DNA from: an uncultured Clostridia bacterium | Lineage (GTDB): Bacteria; Bacillota; Clostridia; Christensenellales; CAG-917 | Direction: 5' to 3' | NCBI GenBank assembly: GCA_944358385.1 | Contig: CALVQW010000004.1 | Span: forward strand, 55,306-119,305 | DNA: 64,000 nt | Part shown: in pieces, positions 1 to 8,737 of the stretch | How the letters are laid out: every line of letters begins with the position of its first letter | Position numbering within the stretch: the stretch's first letter is position 1 | Notes under the pieces: generated by a model | What the model was told of the DNA's origin: nothing | What the model saw: only the letters and a program-made list of their open reading frames with translations | The model's database searches: none | Position numbers and translations under genes: made by a program

Positions 1-318
1 CTCGGCAGCGTATTTTTTCGCTTGCTGGATCGGCGTGAGCAACGAGCCGTCCGACTGCCGCACGGCTTTGCGCAGATCCTTGTCCGCACTTTTTTGCTCG
101 ATGAGAACTTTCGTGGGATTTATGTATGCGTCAATGAAACTGGTGGTGTCGATCACCACTCTTTCTTCGAATGAAATTATCTGCTCGGGGTGTTCGACGC
201 CCAAAACATCGCGCAACAACATCAGCCAAAAAGTTTGGCTTTGTCCTTTTTCATAACCTTTGTCTTTCCAATATTCGGCAAATTCTTTTGCCGCGGTTCT
301 TTTGTTTTTTTCCTGCAT
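1..318 (-). CDS. DNA methyltransferase, N-terminal part (runs off the window)
   Basis: The reading frame is open from an ATG at 318 down to base 1, giving 106 residues, so the 3' part lies outside. It begins MQEKNKRTAAKEFAEYWKDK and continues with QTFWLMLLRDVLGVE, FEERVVIDTTSFIDAYI and TKVLIEQKS, then SDGSLLTPIQQAKKYA. This is the N-terminal helical/nuclease-like region of large class I SAM-dependent DNA methyltransferases of the MmeI/type IIG kind, which often combine modification with cleavage. The catalytic methyltransferase motifs are not in the window, so whether it is a full restriction-modification enzyme cannot be judged. The ribosome site is weak (GGG about 8 bases upstream). Confidence 0.75.
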   Translation of the reverse strand, partial: MQEKNKRTAAKEFAEYWKDKGYEKGQSQTFWLMLLRDVLGVEHPEQIISFEERVVIDTTSFIDAYINPTKVLIEQKSADKDLRKAVRQSDGSLLTPIQQAKKYAAE

Positions 319-423
319 AGTAATACCCTGCATTGAGTATAACAAAAAAAATTAGAGAATTCAATACTGCATCGGATGCATATCGCCGCTAAAAAATAAA
401 CCCACAAAATTCGCGGCTCCGTA

Positions 424-452
424 TTGATATGCTGGGAAAGCGGTGGTATAAT
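424..452 (+). promoter_or_regulatory. Sigma-70-type promoter of the small membrane protein gene
   Basis: TTGATA at 424-429 and TATAAT at 447-452 are separated by 17 bases. Transcription would begin near 459, about 40 bases before the start codon at 499. Confidence 0.75.
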
Positions 453-498
453 GTTCGGGTAAAAACGGGCGTTTGCCCGATAAATACGGAGGAAAGTT

Positions 499-729
499 AT
501 GGCAAAAAAGGCTAAGGGCAAAGATTATTTCGGCTTGCCGCGCGTGGCATCCATCATTCTTGCGATCATCCCCATCACGGCGTGGATACTCGGGTTTCTG
601 ACCCGTCTGAAAGACGGCAAGATCCTTGCCGCGATCATCCGCCTCATCGGCGTCGGGTTCATCCTCTGGCTGGTGGACCTCGTCCTCGTCATCCTGAACG
701 GCAGGATCCTCCGTCTGCTCCCCATCTAG
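499..729 (+). CDS. Small two-pass membrane protein, function unknown
   Basis: A 76-residue protein with a strong ribosome site (GGAGGAAAG at 488-496) and its own consensus promoter, ended by a hairpin terminator. The N-terminus is basic (MAKKAKGKDYFGLPR). Two hydrophobic stretches follow, about residues 16-34 and 44-66, separated by a short basic loop (RLKDGK). Short proteins of this form recur in Clostridia genomes but I know of no assigned role. It is a single-gene unit between the methyltransferase and hemZ. Confidence 0.8.
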   Translation: MAKKAKGKDYFGLPRVASIILAIIPITAWILGFLTRLKDGKILAAIIRLIGVGFILWLVDLVLVILNGRILRLLPI

Positions 730-752
730 GAGAGATCGGCAAGAAAAGGGAA

Positions 753-785
753 GCAAAAACGCGTGCCTCGGTGCACGCGTTTTTG
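753..785 (+). terminator. Hairpin terminator, probably bidirectional
   Basis: GCAAAAACGCGTGC at 753-766 pairs with GCACGCGTTTTTG at 773-785, with T-rich flanks on both strands. It closes the small membrane gene and could also stop transcripts leaving hemZ. Confidence 0.75.
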
Positions 786-869
786 TTTGCTTTTGAATTG
801 CGATATTTCACTAAAACCGTGCTTTATTGCGATATTCTAACACAATAAAACCCTGTTTTGGGCGAAATT

Positions 870-2264
870 TCACTTCCAGAAATCTTTTTGTTTCTGCATC
901 ACGGTGTCGAAGTGTTTGACGTATTCCAGCGGCTCTTTGTAGTTGGCGTTGCGCTCGATGAGGTTGATGGCAGGGGTGACTTTTTTGCTTATCGCGGCAG
1001 CTCCCGCCGCAAACACCGTGGTGTCCTCTTCCATGACGTCCATGTTGTAAAGGCACGCCTTGCCGGGCTTGGTGTAGCCCACGTTCTCCAGGTTGCCGGA
1101 GGTGTACTTCTGCCTGTACATATAATAAGGCTCGTAGCCCGACGCCGAGAGCTTTGCGAGGGCGTAGTCCACCATGCGTTCCGCCTCGGCGTTCTCCGCG
1201 TTCTTATAGCCCGCGACTCGCAGTTCCGAACCCTTTTTGAGGTAGAGCGTATGCACCGTGACATTTGCGGGGGCAAGCTCCGCCGCGTGATCAACCGTGC
1301 GGAAAAAGTCCTCCGCGCTCTCCCCCGGCAGCATGGCGATGAGATCCATATTGACATCAAAGTTCTGCCTCGCCAATGCGTAAGCCCTCTCGACGTCCGC
1401 CGCCGTATGCCTCCTGCCTATCCTCTTCAACGTCTCGTCGTTGAAGGTCTGCGGATTGACGGAAACGCGCGTCACTCCCCTGCTCTTCATAAGGGCGAGT
1501 GCTTCCTCCGTGATGGTGTCCGGTCTGCCCGCTTCCACGGTGAACTCCGCGGCACTTCTCACTCTGCACGCCGCCAGCACCTCGTCCAGCATATCGAGAG
1601 GGAGCGCGGTGGGAGTGCCGCCGCCCACGTATACCGCGCGGAAGGAATAGCCCAGCTTTTTCGCCCTGCGTTTCAGCCAACCTATCTCCCGCACCAAATC
1701 GTCCGTATAGGGACGGAGCAGCTTGCGCTGCCTGTCCACGGGCATGGATACGAAGGAGCAATAGGCGCAGCGCGTGGGACAAAAGGGGATGAACACGAAA
1801 AGATCCGCCACGCGTTCGGGATCGGGATTGCGTTTGCCCGCCTGCTCCGCCACTATGCGCTCGATGAGGGCGAGCTTTTCGGGGCGGACGGAAAAATCTT
1901 TCAGGAAGATGTCGTGCGCACCGCCGCCGAGTTCGGCATAAAGTTTGGTGGGACGGATGCCCGTGAGGCAACCGTAAGGCAGTTCCGCACCCGTGAGAAA
2001 GACCAAGACGCCGTAGATCGCCATTTTAAGGCAGCGTTTTTCCAGCCGCTTGGCTTCCATGGCGTCGGCGGGCGCGTAGGGAAAACGGAATATCTTGCGG
2101 AAATTCTCGAATTTGTCCGCCGTGATCTCCACTTTGAGTTCGCCGGGCAGCACGGAATATGCCGCGGAAAGGCAAACGTCCTCATCCGTGCGCTGTTCGA
2201 AGGCGCGGACAAGTTCCATGAGATCGTTGCGGTAGTTGGGATTGTCGCAGGAAAACTCTATCAT
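870..2264 (-). CDS. hemZ: HemZ-like oxygen-independent coproporphyrinogen III oxidase/dehydrogenase
   Basis: A 464-residue radical SAM protein. Cysteines C162, C166 and C169 (CPTRCAYC) would hold the 4Fe-4S cluster, and YVGGGTPTAL about 50 residues later is the HemN-family glycine-rich SAM site. The N-terminal 150 residues, with GCLTGIRPTKLY, match the extension characteristic of Bacillus HemZ rather than HemN/HemW. Family knowledge: these enzymes act on coproporphyrinogen in haem synthesis, though the exact reaction of HemZ is less certain. No other haem genes are nearby. It is the last gene of the long minus-strand run, nine bases after the MBL hydrolase gene. Confidence 0.85.
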   Translation of the reverse strand: MIEFSCDNPNYRNDLMELVRAFEQRTDEDVCLSAAYSVLPGELKVEITADKFENFRKIFRFPYAPADAMEAKRLEKRCLKMAIYGVLVFLTGAELPYGCLTGIRPTKLYAELGGGAHDIFLKDFSVRPEKLALIERIVAEQAGKRNPDPERVADLFVFIPFCPTRCAYCSFVSMPVDRQRKLLRPYTDDLVREIGWLKRRAKKLGYSFRAVYVGGGTPTALPLDMLDEVLAACRVRSAAEFTVEAGRPDTITEEALALMKSRGVTRVSVNPQTFNDETLKRIGRRHTAADVERAYALARQNFDVNMDLIAMLPGESAEDFFRTVDHAAELAPANVTVHTLYLKKGSELRVAGYKNAENAEAERMVDYALAKLSASGYEPYYMYRQKYTSGNLENVGYTKPGKACLYNMDVMEEDTTVFAAGAAAISKKVTPAINLIERNANYKEPLEYVKHFDTVMQKQKDFWK

Positions 2265-2272
2265 CGCACACC

Positions 2273-2884
2273 CTAGTCCGTGAGAATGGGGTTGTGCGCC
2301 CTCTCGTAGTCGAGAGTGGTGGGACCTTCGTGTCCGGGCAGCACCTTATAGTCTCCTTCCAGGGCAAAGAGCTTGTTGACAACGGAATTTTTCAGCTGCG
2401 CGAAACTGCCCGTGGGGAAATCCGTCCTGCCGTAGGACAGCGCGAAAAGGGTGTCGCCGGAAAAGATGACGTCGCCCGCCACATAGCACACGCTGCCCGC
2501 GGTGTGTCCGGGGGTGTGGATGACCTTGACACTCACGCCCGCGACATCCAACGTCTCCCCTCCCGCCACGGTGACGTCGGGGGTGAAATGCTCCACCTTG
2601 ACGCCCGCAAGAACGGAGAGGTTCTGAAAGGACTTTATGAGTTTCACATCGTCGCGGTGAAGGACGATCTGCGCGCCCTCCCGTTGCAAAGCCGCCGCCG
2701 CCCCGATGTGGTCGAAGTGCGCGTGAGTGAGCAGCACCCACTCTATCTTCGCGCCCTCCGCCTCCGCCGCGGCGATGATCCTTTCCGCATCCGCGCCGGG
2801 ATCGACGACGAAAGCCCTCCCGCCGTTGATGACGACGTAGGTGCCCGTTTCCAGCATGGTCGTATGCAAAGTGACGATCTTCAT
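2273..2884 (-). CDS. Metallo-beta-lactamase-fold hydrolase, glyoxalase II-like
   Basis: A 203-residue single-domain protein. The zinc motif THAHFDHIG gives H54, H56, D58 and H59. Further ligands are visible in HTPGHTAGS, SGDTLF and the C-terminal PGHEGPT. Size and motifs fit the YqgX/GloB2-like hydrolases that open thioesters such as S-lactoylglutathione analogues; the natural substrate here is unknown. The position next to rel and hemZ is common in Clostridia and probably reflects shared transcription rather than a shared pathway. Confidence 0.85.
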   Translation of the reverse strand: MKIVTLHTTMLETGTYVVINGGRAFVVDPGADAERIIAAAEAEGAKIEWVLLTHAHFDHIGAAAALQREGAQIVLHRDDVKLIKSFQNLSVLAGVKVEHFTPDVTVAGGETLDVAGVSVKVIHTPGHTAGSVCYVAGDVIFSGDTLFALSYGRTDFPTGSFAQLKNSVVNKLFALEGDYKVLPGHEGPTTLDYERAHNPILTD

Positions 2885-2944
2885 AAACTACTCTCCCGCA
2901 CTTTATCGTGCGTTTTTGACGCTTAAACCTGCGTTTTGTGCATT

Positions 2945-5071
2945 TCAGCGGCGGACGTCGATGACGCCGTGAATGCTCTTGATCTTCTTCACGAGGTCCT
3001 CCAAGTCCTCCGCATTCCTTATCATGACACTGATGGTCATGTCCGCGATGTGTTCCTTCTGATCCACCTTGACGTTCGCCGCCGTGATCTGCATCTTTGC
3101 CGCGGCGATGTACGCCGTAACGCTTGCGAGCAACCCGCCGGAGTTCTCGGCGGTGATGTAGAGAGTGGCGTTGAAGTTCTCGTCTCCGCCCGTGTCCCAC
3201 ACCGCGTCGATGAGACGCTCCGCCTCCATGGACTTGACGTTGGGGCAATCCTTGCGATGCACCGACACTCCCCTGCCGCGGGAAATGTAGCCGATGATCT
3301 CGTCGCCGGGGACGGGGGTGCAGCAATGCGCCATGCGCACCGTGAAGTTGGCGTTGCCGTTGATGAGGACGCCGCTGCCCGGACGCTGCTTTTTCTCGCC
3401 GCCGCCCACCACCACTTCGGCGTGTTCGTCGGGATGCTGTTTTTTGAACGCCTCTATGAGCTTGGTGAGCACCTGCGCGGTGGACAGCCCGCCGAAACCG
3501 ATGTTGGCGTACATATCCTCCTCGCCGGACACGGACAGTCTTTGCATGATGGCGGGAAGTTCATCCGTCAGCATGAGGTCCGTGAGGCTGAACCCTCTGC
3601 GGCGCGCCTCGCGTTCCAGCATATCCCTGCCCCTCTTGACGTTCTCCTCGCGCTGTTCCTTCTTGAAATATTGACGTATGCGTGCGCGCGCGGAAGAAGT
3701 CTTGACGAATTTGAGCCAATCCAGGCTGGGACCTTTGGAATTTTGGGTGAGGATCTCCACTATGTCGCCCGTCTGCAGCTTGGTGGAGAGGGGGACTATC
3801 TTGCGGTTGATCTTCGCGCCCGTGCATTTGTTGCCTATGGCGGAGTGGATCTTGTAGGCGAGATCCACGGGAGTGGAGCCGACGGGGAGGTCGTAGACGT
3901 CGCCCTTGGGGGTGAACACGAACACCTCGTCGTCAAAGACGTTGATCTTGATGGCGTCCATGAACTCCTTTGCATCGCCGACGTTCTTCTCGGCGTCCAT
4001 GACTTCCCTGAGCCACCTGACCTTATTGTCGAGGTCGGTGTCCACGCCCGTAGTGCCCTCTTTATACTTCCAATGCGCCGCGATGCCGTACTCCGCGATG
4101 CGGTGCATCTCGTAGGTGCGGATCTGGATCTCGAAAGTCTCGCCGTCCGCGACGACTGTGGTGTGCAGGGACTGATAGTTGTTCGCCTTGGGCATGGCGA
4201 TGTAGTCCTTGAACCTGCCGGGGATGGGCTTCCACATCGTATGCACTTCGCCGAGCATGGTGTAACAGTCCTTGACGCTGTCCACGATGATGCGCACCGC
4301 GAGCAGATCGTAGATCTGATCCACGTCGATGTGGAGCTGATTCATCTTCTTGTAGATGGAATAAAAATGTTTCGGTCTGCCGTTGACCTCGCCTTCTATG
4401 CCCATCTCCCCCATTTTGGCGCGAATCTGCTCCATTATGCCGTCGAGGAGTGCCTGTCTCTCCTCCCGTTTCTTGTTGATGCTCTCCGTGATGTACTTGT
4501 ACTCACCGGGGAAGAGGTACATCATGGCGAGATCCTCAAGCTCGCATTTGAAGAAGGAGATGCCCAGCCTCCCCGCGAGGGGCGCGTAGATGTCCAGCGT
4601 CTCTCTCGCCACTCTCTGCTGTTTCTCGGCGGGGACATAGCCCAGCGAACGCATGTTGTGCAGCCTGTCCGCGAGCTTTATGATGATGACGCGAAGGTCC
4701 TTCGCCATAGCCATGAAGAACTTGCGGAAGTTCTCCGCCTGCGCGTCCTCTCGGTTGTGGAACTGCAATTTGTCGAGCTTGGTGACGCCCTGCACGAGTT
4801 CGAGGATCTCCTGTCCAAACTCGGCGGCAAGCTCCTCCGGGGTGACCGCCGTGTCCTCCAGGACATCGTGCAGGAACGCAGCTATGAGCGTGGAACTGTC
4901 AAAGCCGTAGTCCGCGAGGATCTCCACGACGGCACAGGGATGGACGAAATAGTCCTCCCCCGAGCTGCGTTTCTGTCCCGCATGCGCCTTTTCGGCGAAT
5001 TCGTAAGCCCGTTTGAGATCCGCATACTTTTCCGGATAGGTCTTACGCAGTTTGACCAACAGTTCGTTCAC
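2945..5071 (-). CDS. rel: Bifunctional (p)ppGpp synthetase/hydrolase, RelA/SpoT type
   Basis: A 708-residue protein, usual length for long RSH enzymes. The order is an HD hydrolase domain (HPCAVVEILADYG, AAFLHDVLEDT, IKLADRLHNMRS), a synthetase domain (RPKHFYSIYKKM, YDLLAVRII, NNYQSLHTTV), a TGS domain (VFVFTPKGDVYDLPVGSTP) and a C-terminal ACT domain (ITAENSGGLLASVTAYIAAA). The HD residues are intact, so both making and breaking of the alarmone are expected. The start overlaps the recJ stop by four bases (ATGA), implying coupled translation, an arrangement known from other Clostridia. Confidence 0.95.
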   Translation of the reverse strand: MNELLVKLRKTYPEKYADLKRAYEFAEKAHAGQKRSSGEDYFVHPCAVVEILADYGFDSSTLIAAFLHDVLEDTAVTPEELAAEFGQEILELVQGVTKLDKLQFHNREDAQAENFRKFFMAMAKDLRVIIIKLADRLHNMRSLGYVPAEKQQRVARETLDIYAPLAGRLGISFFKCELEDLAMMYLFPGEYKYITESINKKREERQALLDGIMEQIRAKMGEMGIEGEVNGRPKHFYSIYKKMNQLHIDVDQIYDLLAVRIIVDSVKDCYTMLGEVHTMWKPIPGRFKDYIAMPKANNYQSLHTTVVADGETFEIQIRTYEMHRIAEYGIAAHWKYKEGTTGVDTDLDNKVRWLREVMDAEKNVGDAKEFMDAIKINVFDDEVFVFTPKGDVYDLPVGSTPVDLAYKIHSAIGNKCTGAKINRKIVPLSTKLQTGDIVEILTQNSKGPSLDWLKFVKTSSARARIRQYFKKEQREENVKRGRDMLEREARRRGFSLTDLMLTDELPAIMQRLSVSGEEDMYANIGFGGLSTAQVLTKLIEAFKKQHPDEHAEVVVGGGEKKQRPGSGVLINGNANFTVRMAHCCTPVPGDEIIGYISRGRGVSVHRKDCPNVKSMEAERLIDAVWDTGGDENFNATLYITAENSGGLLASVTAYIAAAKMQITAANVKVDQKEHIADMTISVMIRNAEDLEDLVKKIKSIHGVIDVRR

Positions 5072-7332
5072 GCTTCATGCCTCGCATTCACATAGTATGC
5101 CGAGCGGGAAAGCTCGGTCTTTTGCCTCGATACGGTAATGATACCCCTATCCGACACCGAAATCAATCCCAAACTTTCAAGTATTAGGCGGGAAAGTTCG
5201 TACTCCTCGGCGGAAAGCCCGCTCTGCGCTCTCACCGCATTGGCGAGTGCCTGCGGCGTGGCGGCGCGCTCTCCCCTCCTCGCCATCATGTCGAAAGCGA
5301 CGAATGCCGCTCTCACCTTCCTGTCCGTGATGACGGGCGGCTCCGCACTCTCGCCGTACAGCGAAAGACACTCACAGCCGCTCTCGGCGATGTACGGCAG
5401 ATAGCTCTCAGAGAGCGGCCTGCCCGCCGCTACCACGCGCTTGAAATAGGAGAAATCGAATTTTTCGTTGGGTGCGAACACGACGCACGTGGCGGGATTG
5501 AGCCACTTCTGCGCCGCCACCACGACGGGAAGGGATGCGCATGCGGGGATGTCGCGCAGCAGTCGCTCATATTCCCCCTGCGAGAACACGACGAACGCCG
5601 TCCCGAAAGGTCTCTCCGTCCATTGCGCGGCTTGGTCGAGGGAGGCTCTCCCCACCGTCCCGCCGCCCGTCCTGCCCAGCTGGTGCAGGCACATCATGCG
5701 CGCGTCCTCGTCGCGTATCTCCACCGTGCGAGAAGTCACGGAACGCAGCACTCCCTGCGCGTAAACGCGGTTGCGGAAGCACCCCACTCCGAGGGAGAAC
5801 TCGAAGGCGGTCAGCCCCCGCGTCGTCCCCGGCAGCCACGAGAAACGGGAAAAGCCCATGAGTTCAAGCTCTCTGTCCGCGAATTTGACATGCGGACCGT
5901 AGCCTATCCTCTCAAACTTCATCCCCCTCTCCTCTATGACGAGATCGGGCTTGGGGTTGCCGTAGCCCGTGGGTTCCAGCAACTCAAGCTCTTTGGCAAG
6001 GGAAAGCAGATCCTCGTCCGCGGAGAGCCTGAGCGCGCTCTCCTCGCGGGGCAGGAAGTTCTCGGCGGGATAATTCTCCGCCACGTCCTTCTCCAAAGCC
6101 GCCCGGAACGCCTCGAAATCCTCCGCTTTCATCCCCACTCCCGCCGCCTGGGCGTGTCCGCCGAATGTGGTGTAAAACTCGGAATGCCGCGAGAGCAACT
6201 CGAAGATGTTGACGCTGCTCACCGACCTCGCCGAGCCTTTATACTCCTCCTCACCCGAAAAGAGGATGGCGGGACACTTGAATTCCTCCGTCAGCCGCGC
6301 CGCCGCAATGCCCAACACTCCGGCTTCCCAGCCTGCGTCGTGCAGCAATATGATGCGGGTGCGGTCGAAGTCTATGCCTTTGAGGGCGCGTTTTGCGTCC
6401 GCGACCACCTCTTCGCATATCTCCTGCCTGCGCGTGTTGTCCCTTTCAAGCTCTTCGGCAAGGCTTTTGAGCAGGAAGTAGTCGTCGTCGAGGAAGAGTC
6501 CCACCGCCTTCATCGCCGAGCCTATGCGTCCCGCCGCGTTTATGCGCGGAGCGAGACGGAACATGACGTCTTGCGAAGTGAATTTGTCCCCGCCCGCAAG
6601 CAGCTTTATCCCTCTCCTGGGCGAGACGGCGCACTTGCGCAGCCCGTGCCACGCGATGATGCGGTTGTCCCCCACAAGAGGCACCACGTCCGCCACCGTC
6701 GCTATGGCGCAGACGTCCAGATATTCCTTATATTCATCGCCGAAAAGAGCCTGCACCAGCTTGAGAGCCACTCCCGCACCGCACAGATCGCAGAAACCTT
6801 TGCGCTCTATCTTGGCATCCACCACTATGCAGTCGGGGAGTTCCCCCTGCGGCTCGTGGTGGTCGGTGACGATGAGGTCTATGCCCTGCTCTTTCAAAAA
6901 TTCCGCCTCTTTCACCGCGGTGACTCCGCAGTCCACCGTGACGACGAGGTCGGGACGACGATGCTCTATGATGCGCTTCAACGCCTCGACGTTCATGCCG
7001 TAGCCGTCCGTCATGCGGTTTGGGATGAAATAGTCCGCATCCGCTCTGCCTTTCAGTGCGAGCATGAGGACGGAAATGGCGCAGATGCCGTCGCAGTCGT
7101 AGTCGCCGAACACCAAGATCTTCTCTCCACGCACTATTGCGCGGTGCACTCTGTCCGCCGCCTCGCGCATACCCGCGATGTCGAAGGGAGAGGAGAGATC
7201 GTCAAGAGAGGGCGCGAGGAAGGACGGGATTTCTCCGTCGGAAAGACCTCTGCTCTTCAAAATGCCGTAAAAGCGCGGGGATATCCCCAAAGCACGCGCT
7301 CTTTCTCTCTCCTCTGTGTCCGTGAAAGTCAT
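5068..7332 (-). CDS. recJ: Single-stranded-DNA-specific 5'-3' exonuclease RecJ
   Basis: About 754 residues from the ATG at 7332, chosen because ACGGAGACAAC lies just before it; an in-frame start 11 codons earlier lacks such a site. DHH-family motifs are present: VFGDYDCDGICA, VTVDCGV and IVTDHHEPQ, then the DHHA1 motif FGGHAQAAG. A long C-terminal region follows, as in Firmicutes RecJ. The enzyme trims 5' ends during mismatch, base-excision and recombination repair. The last four bases overlap the rel start. Confidence 0.93.
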   Translation of the reverse strand: MTFTDTEERERARALGISPRFYGILKSRGLSDGEIPSFLAPSLDDLSSPFDIAGMREAADRVHRAIVRGEKILVFGDYDCDGICAISVLMLALKGRADADYFIPNRMTDGYGMNVEALKRIIEHRRPDLVVTVDCGVTAVKEAEFLKEQGIDLIVTDHHEPQGELPDCIVVDAKIERKGFCDLCGAGVALKLVQALFGDEYKEYLDVCAIATVADVVPLVGDNRIIAWHGLRKCAVSPRRGIKLLAGGDKFTSQDVMFRLAPRINAAGRIGSAMKAVGLFLDDDYFLLKSLAEELERDNTRRQEICEEVVADAKRALKGIDFDRTRIILLHDAGWEAGVLGIAAARLTEEFKCPAILFSGEEEYKGSARSVSSVNIFELLSRHSEFYTTFGGHAQAAGVGMKAEDFEAFRAALEKDVAENYPAENFLPREESALRLSADEDLLSLAKELELLEPTGYGNPKPDLVIEERGMKFERIGYGPHVKFADRELELMGFSRFSWLPGTTRGLTAFEFSLGVGCFRNRVYAQGVLRSVTSRTVEIRDEDARMMCLHQLGRTGGGTVGRASLDQAAQWTERPFGTAFVVFSQGEYERLLRDIPACASLPVVVAAQKWLNPATCVVFAPNEKFDFSYFKRVVAAGRPLSESYLPYIAESGCECLSLYGESAEPPVITDRKVRAAFVAFDMMARRGERAATPQALANAVRAQSGLSAEEYELSRLILESLGLISVSDRGIITVSRQKTELSRSAYYVNARHEA

Positions 7333-7393
7333 GTTGTCTCCGTCTGTGTGTGCCGTCCGCCGCACTGCGCGACGCGACGTCTACTGCCCTATA

Positions 7394-7477
7394 TCCCTCG
7401 ACGTTTGCGAAGAACGCCTCCGTCTCACGACGTCCGTTGCACTCCGTCCCTCGACGTTTGCGAAGAACGCCTCCGTC
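7394..7477. repeat. Two 31-bp direct repeats between secF and recJ
   Basis: An identical 31-base unit beginning TCCCTCGACGTTTGCGAAGA occurs at 7394-7424 and 7447-7477. The second copy provides half of the secF terminator stem. Confidence 0.85.
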
Positions 7478-7488
7478 GGGAGGCGTTC
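7465..7488 (-). terminator. Hairpin between recJ and secF
   Basis: GAACGCCTCC at 7465-7474 and GGAGGCGTTC at 7479-7488 form a perfect 10-bp stem with a 4-base loop. On the minus strand only TTCTTC follows, so termination may be weak. It lies eight bases beyond the secF stop. Confidence 0.5.
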
Positions 7489-7495
7489 GCATTCG

Positions 7496-8737
7496 TTACT
7501 TCTTATCCTTGAACTTGGTGTTCTTCTTGGAATACTTGTAGATGGGCTTGCCCTTCGGCTTGCCGCCGCCCGTATTGCCGTTCTTTTGCGCGCCCGCGGG
7601 TTTCTCCGTCCTCTTGGGCGCGAACTCGTCGTCATCGTCGTCGTCCTCCTTCTTGGGAACTACGAGGATCTGTTCCCTGTCTTCATCGTCGGAGGAGGAA
7701 GTGCCGCCGCCGTACACCGCGGTCGCGGCGCGTTTGGCTTTGAGCTTATCCCAGCCTCTCGTGAACGCCGCCCACATGGGAGTGGCGAGGCAGACGGAGG
7801 AGAACAATCCCGCGAAGAGTCCGAGGATGATGGGCACACAGAACTCTCTTATGGAGTCGCTGCCTAGGATGGCGAGGAATATGACCGTGATCATGGTGGT
7901 CGCGGTGGTAAAGACGCTCCTTCTCATATTCTCGCGCACGGACACGTCGCCGATGGCGTTGTAGTCGATGTTCTTCATGCCTTTGAGCGGTTTCATATAC
8001 TCGCGGCATCTGTCGAAGATGATGATGGTGTTGTTGATGGAGTAGGCGATGATGGTGATCATTGCCGCCACGAAGGAGCTGTTGATCTGCACCCTGCATA
8101 TCACGGTGAGCGCGAACATGACAATGACGTCGTGAAGGAGCGCGAGCACCGCCGCGAACGCCGCCGTGGGCGTGAAGCGGATGAGGATGTAGATGAGGAT
8201 GAGCACCGTGGACACCGCAAGCGCGATGCCCGCCTTGGAGAGGAGGTCCTGTGCCGCGGTCGCGCCGATGGACTCATAGGTGATGAAGTCCGAAGGCACG
8301 TCGCCGTCGGGATAGAACTGCTCTCCCACCGCCGCGATGATGGCGTTGTTGAGCGCGTTGATCACGTCGTCGTTGCCGGACACGTTCTGATAGCGGAAGG
8401 TGACCGAGATGCCTCCCCTGCCCTCCAGACGCTGGATGTAACTCACCGTGACATGGCTGCCGTTGGAGTCCTCGACGCTCTCGATGGTCTGCTCCACGGA
8501 GTCGATGGTGGCTTGCAGTTCCTCATTGTCCTCAAGCCCGTTGACGGTGAGCATGGTGCCGCCCTGGAAGTCGATGCCGATGCCGACGGCGGAGGAGTAG
8601 TTGCCCGTGGTCTCGCCCACGCCTATGATGACCGCGATCGCAATGAGTACGATGACGAGCGGGATGACGAAGGTGATCCTCGTGAGTTTGCTGACGTTGA
8701 ACTTGGCGTATCTGTCAAGGAATGCGGAATTTTTCAT
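7496..8737 (-). CDS. secF: Protein-export membrane protein SecF
   Basis: A 413-residue protein with six expected membrane segments: one near residues 20-42, a periplasmic-side loop starting GIDFQGGTML, then five segments after about residue 165. The conserved GIDFQGG and the RND-type pairing with SecD mark it as the SecF half that uses proton motive force to help late steps of Sec export. The C-terminus carries an unusual charged tail of about 70 residues with a run of Asp (KKEDDDDDDEFAPKR) and a Gly/Lys-rich end, likely cytoplasmic. It follows secD directly. Confidence 0.93.
   Translation of the reverse strand: MKNSAFLDRYAKFNVSKLTRITFVIPLVIVLIAIAVIIGVGETTGNYSSAVGIGIDFQGGTMLTVNGLEDNEELQATIDSVEQTIESVEDSNGSHVTVSYIQRLEGRGGISVTFRYQNVSGNDDVINALNNAIIAAVGEQFYPDGDVPSDFITYESIGATAAQDLLSKAGIALAVSTVLILIYILIRFTPTAAFAAVLALLHDVIVMFALTVICRVQINSSFVAAMITIIAYSINNTIIIFDRCREYMKPLKGMKNIDYNAIGDVSVRENMRRSVFTTATTMITVIFLAILGSDSIREFCVPIILGLFAGLFSSVCLATPMWAAFTRGWDKLKAKRAATAVYGGGTSSSDDEDREQILVVPKKEDDDDDDEFAPKRTEKPAGAQKNGNTGGGKPKGKPIYKYSKKNTKFKDKK

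Noticed and set aside
222..521. Minus-strand 99-codon frame
   Set aside because: Overlaps the methyltransferase frame and the promoter of the 499-729 gene; composition is not protein-like.
858..2276. Long plus-strand open frame opposite hemZ (also 2936-5095, 5623-7512, 8132-10138, 11400-12656, 12563-14014, 20802-22343)
   Set aside because: These are mirror frames of well-recognised minus-strand genes in GC-rich DNA; their proteins are Arg/His/Val-rich with no family features.
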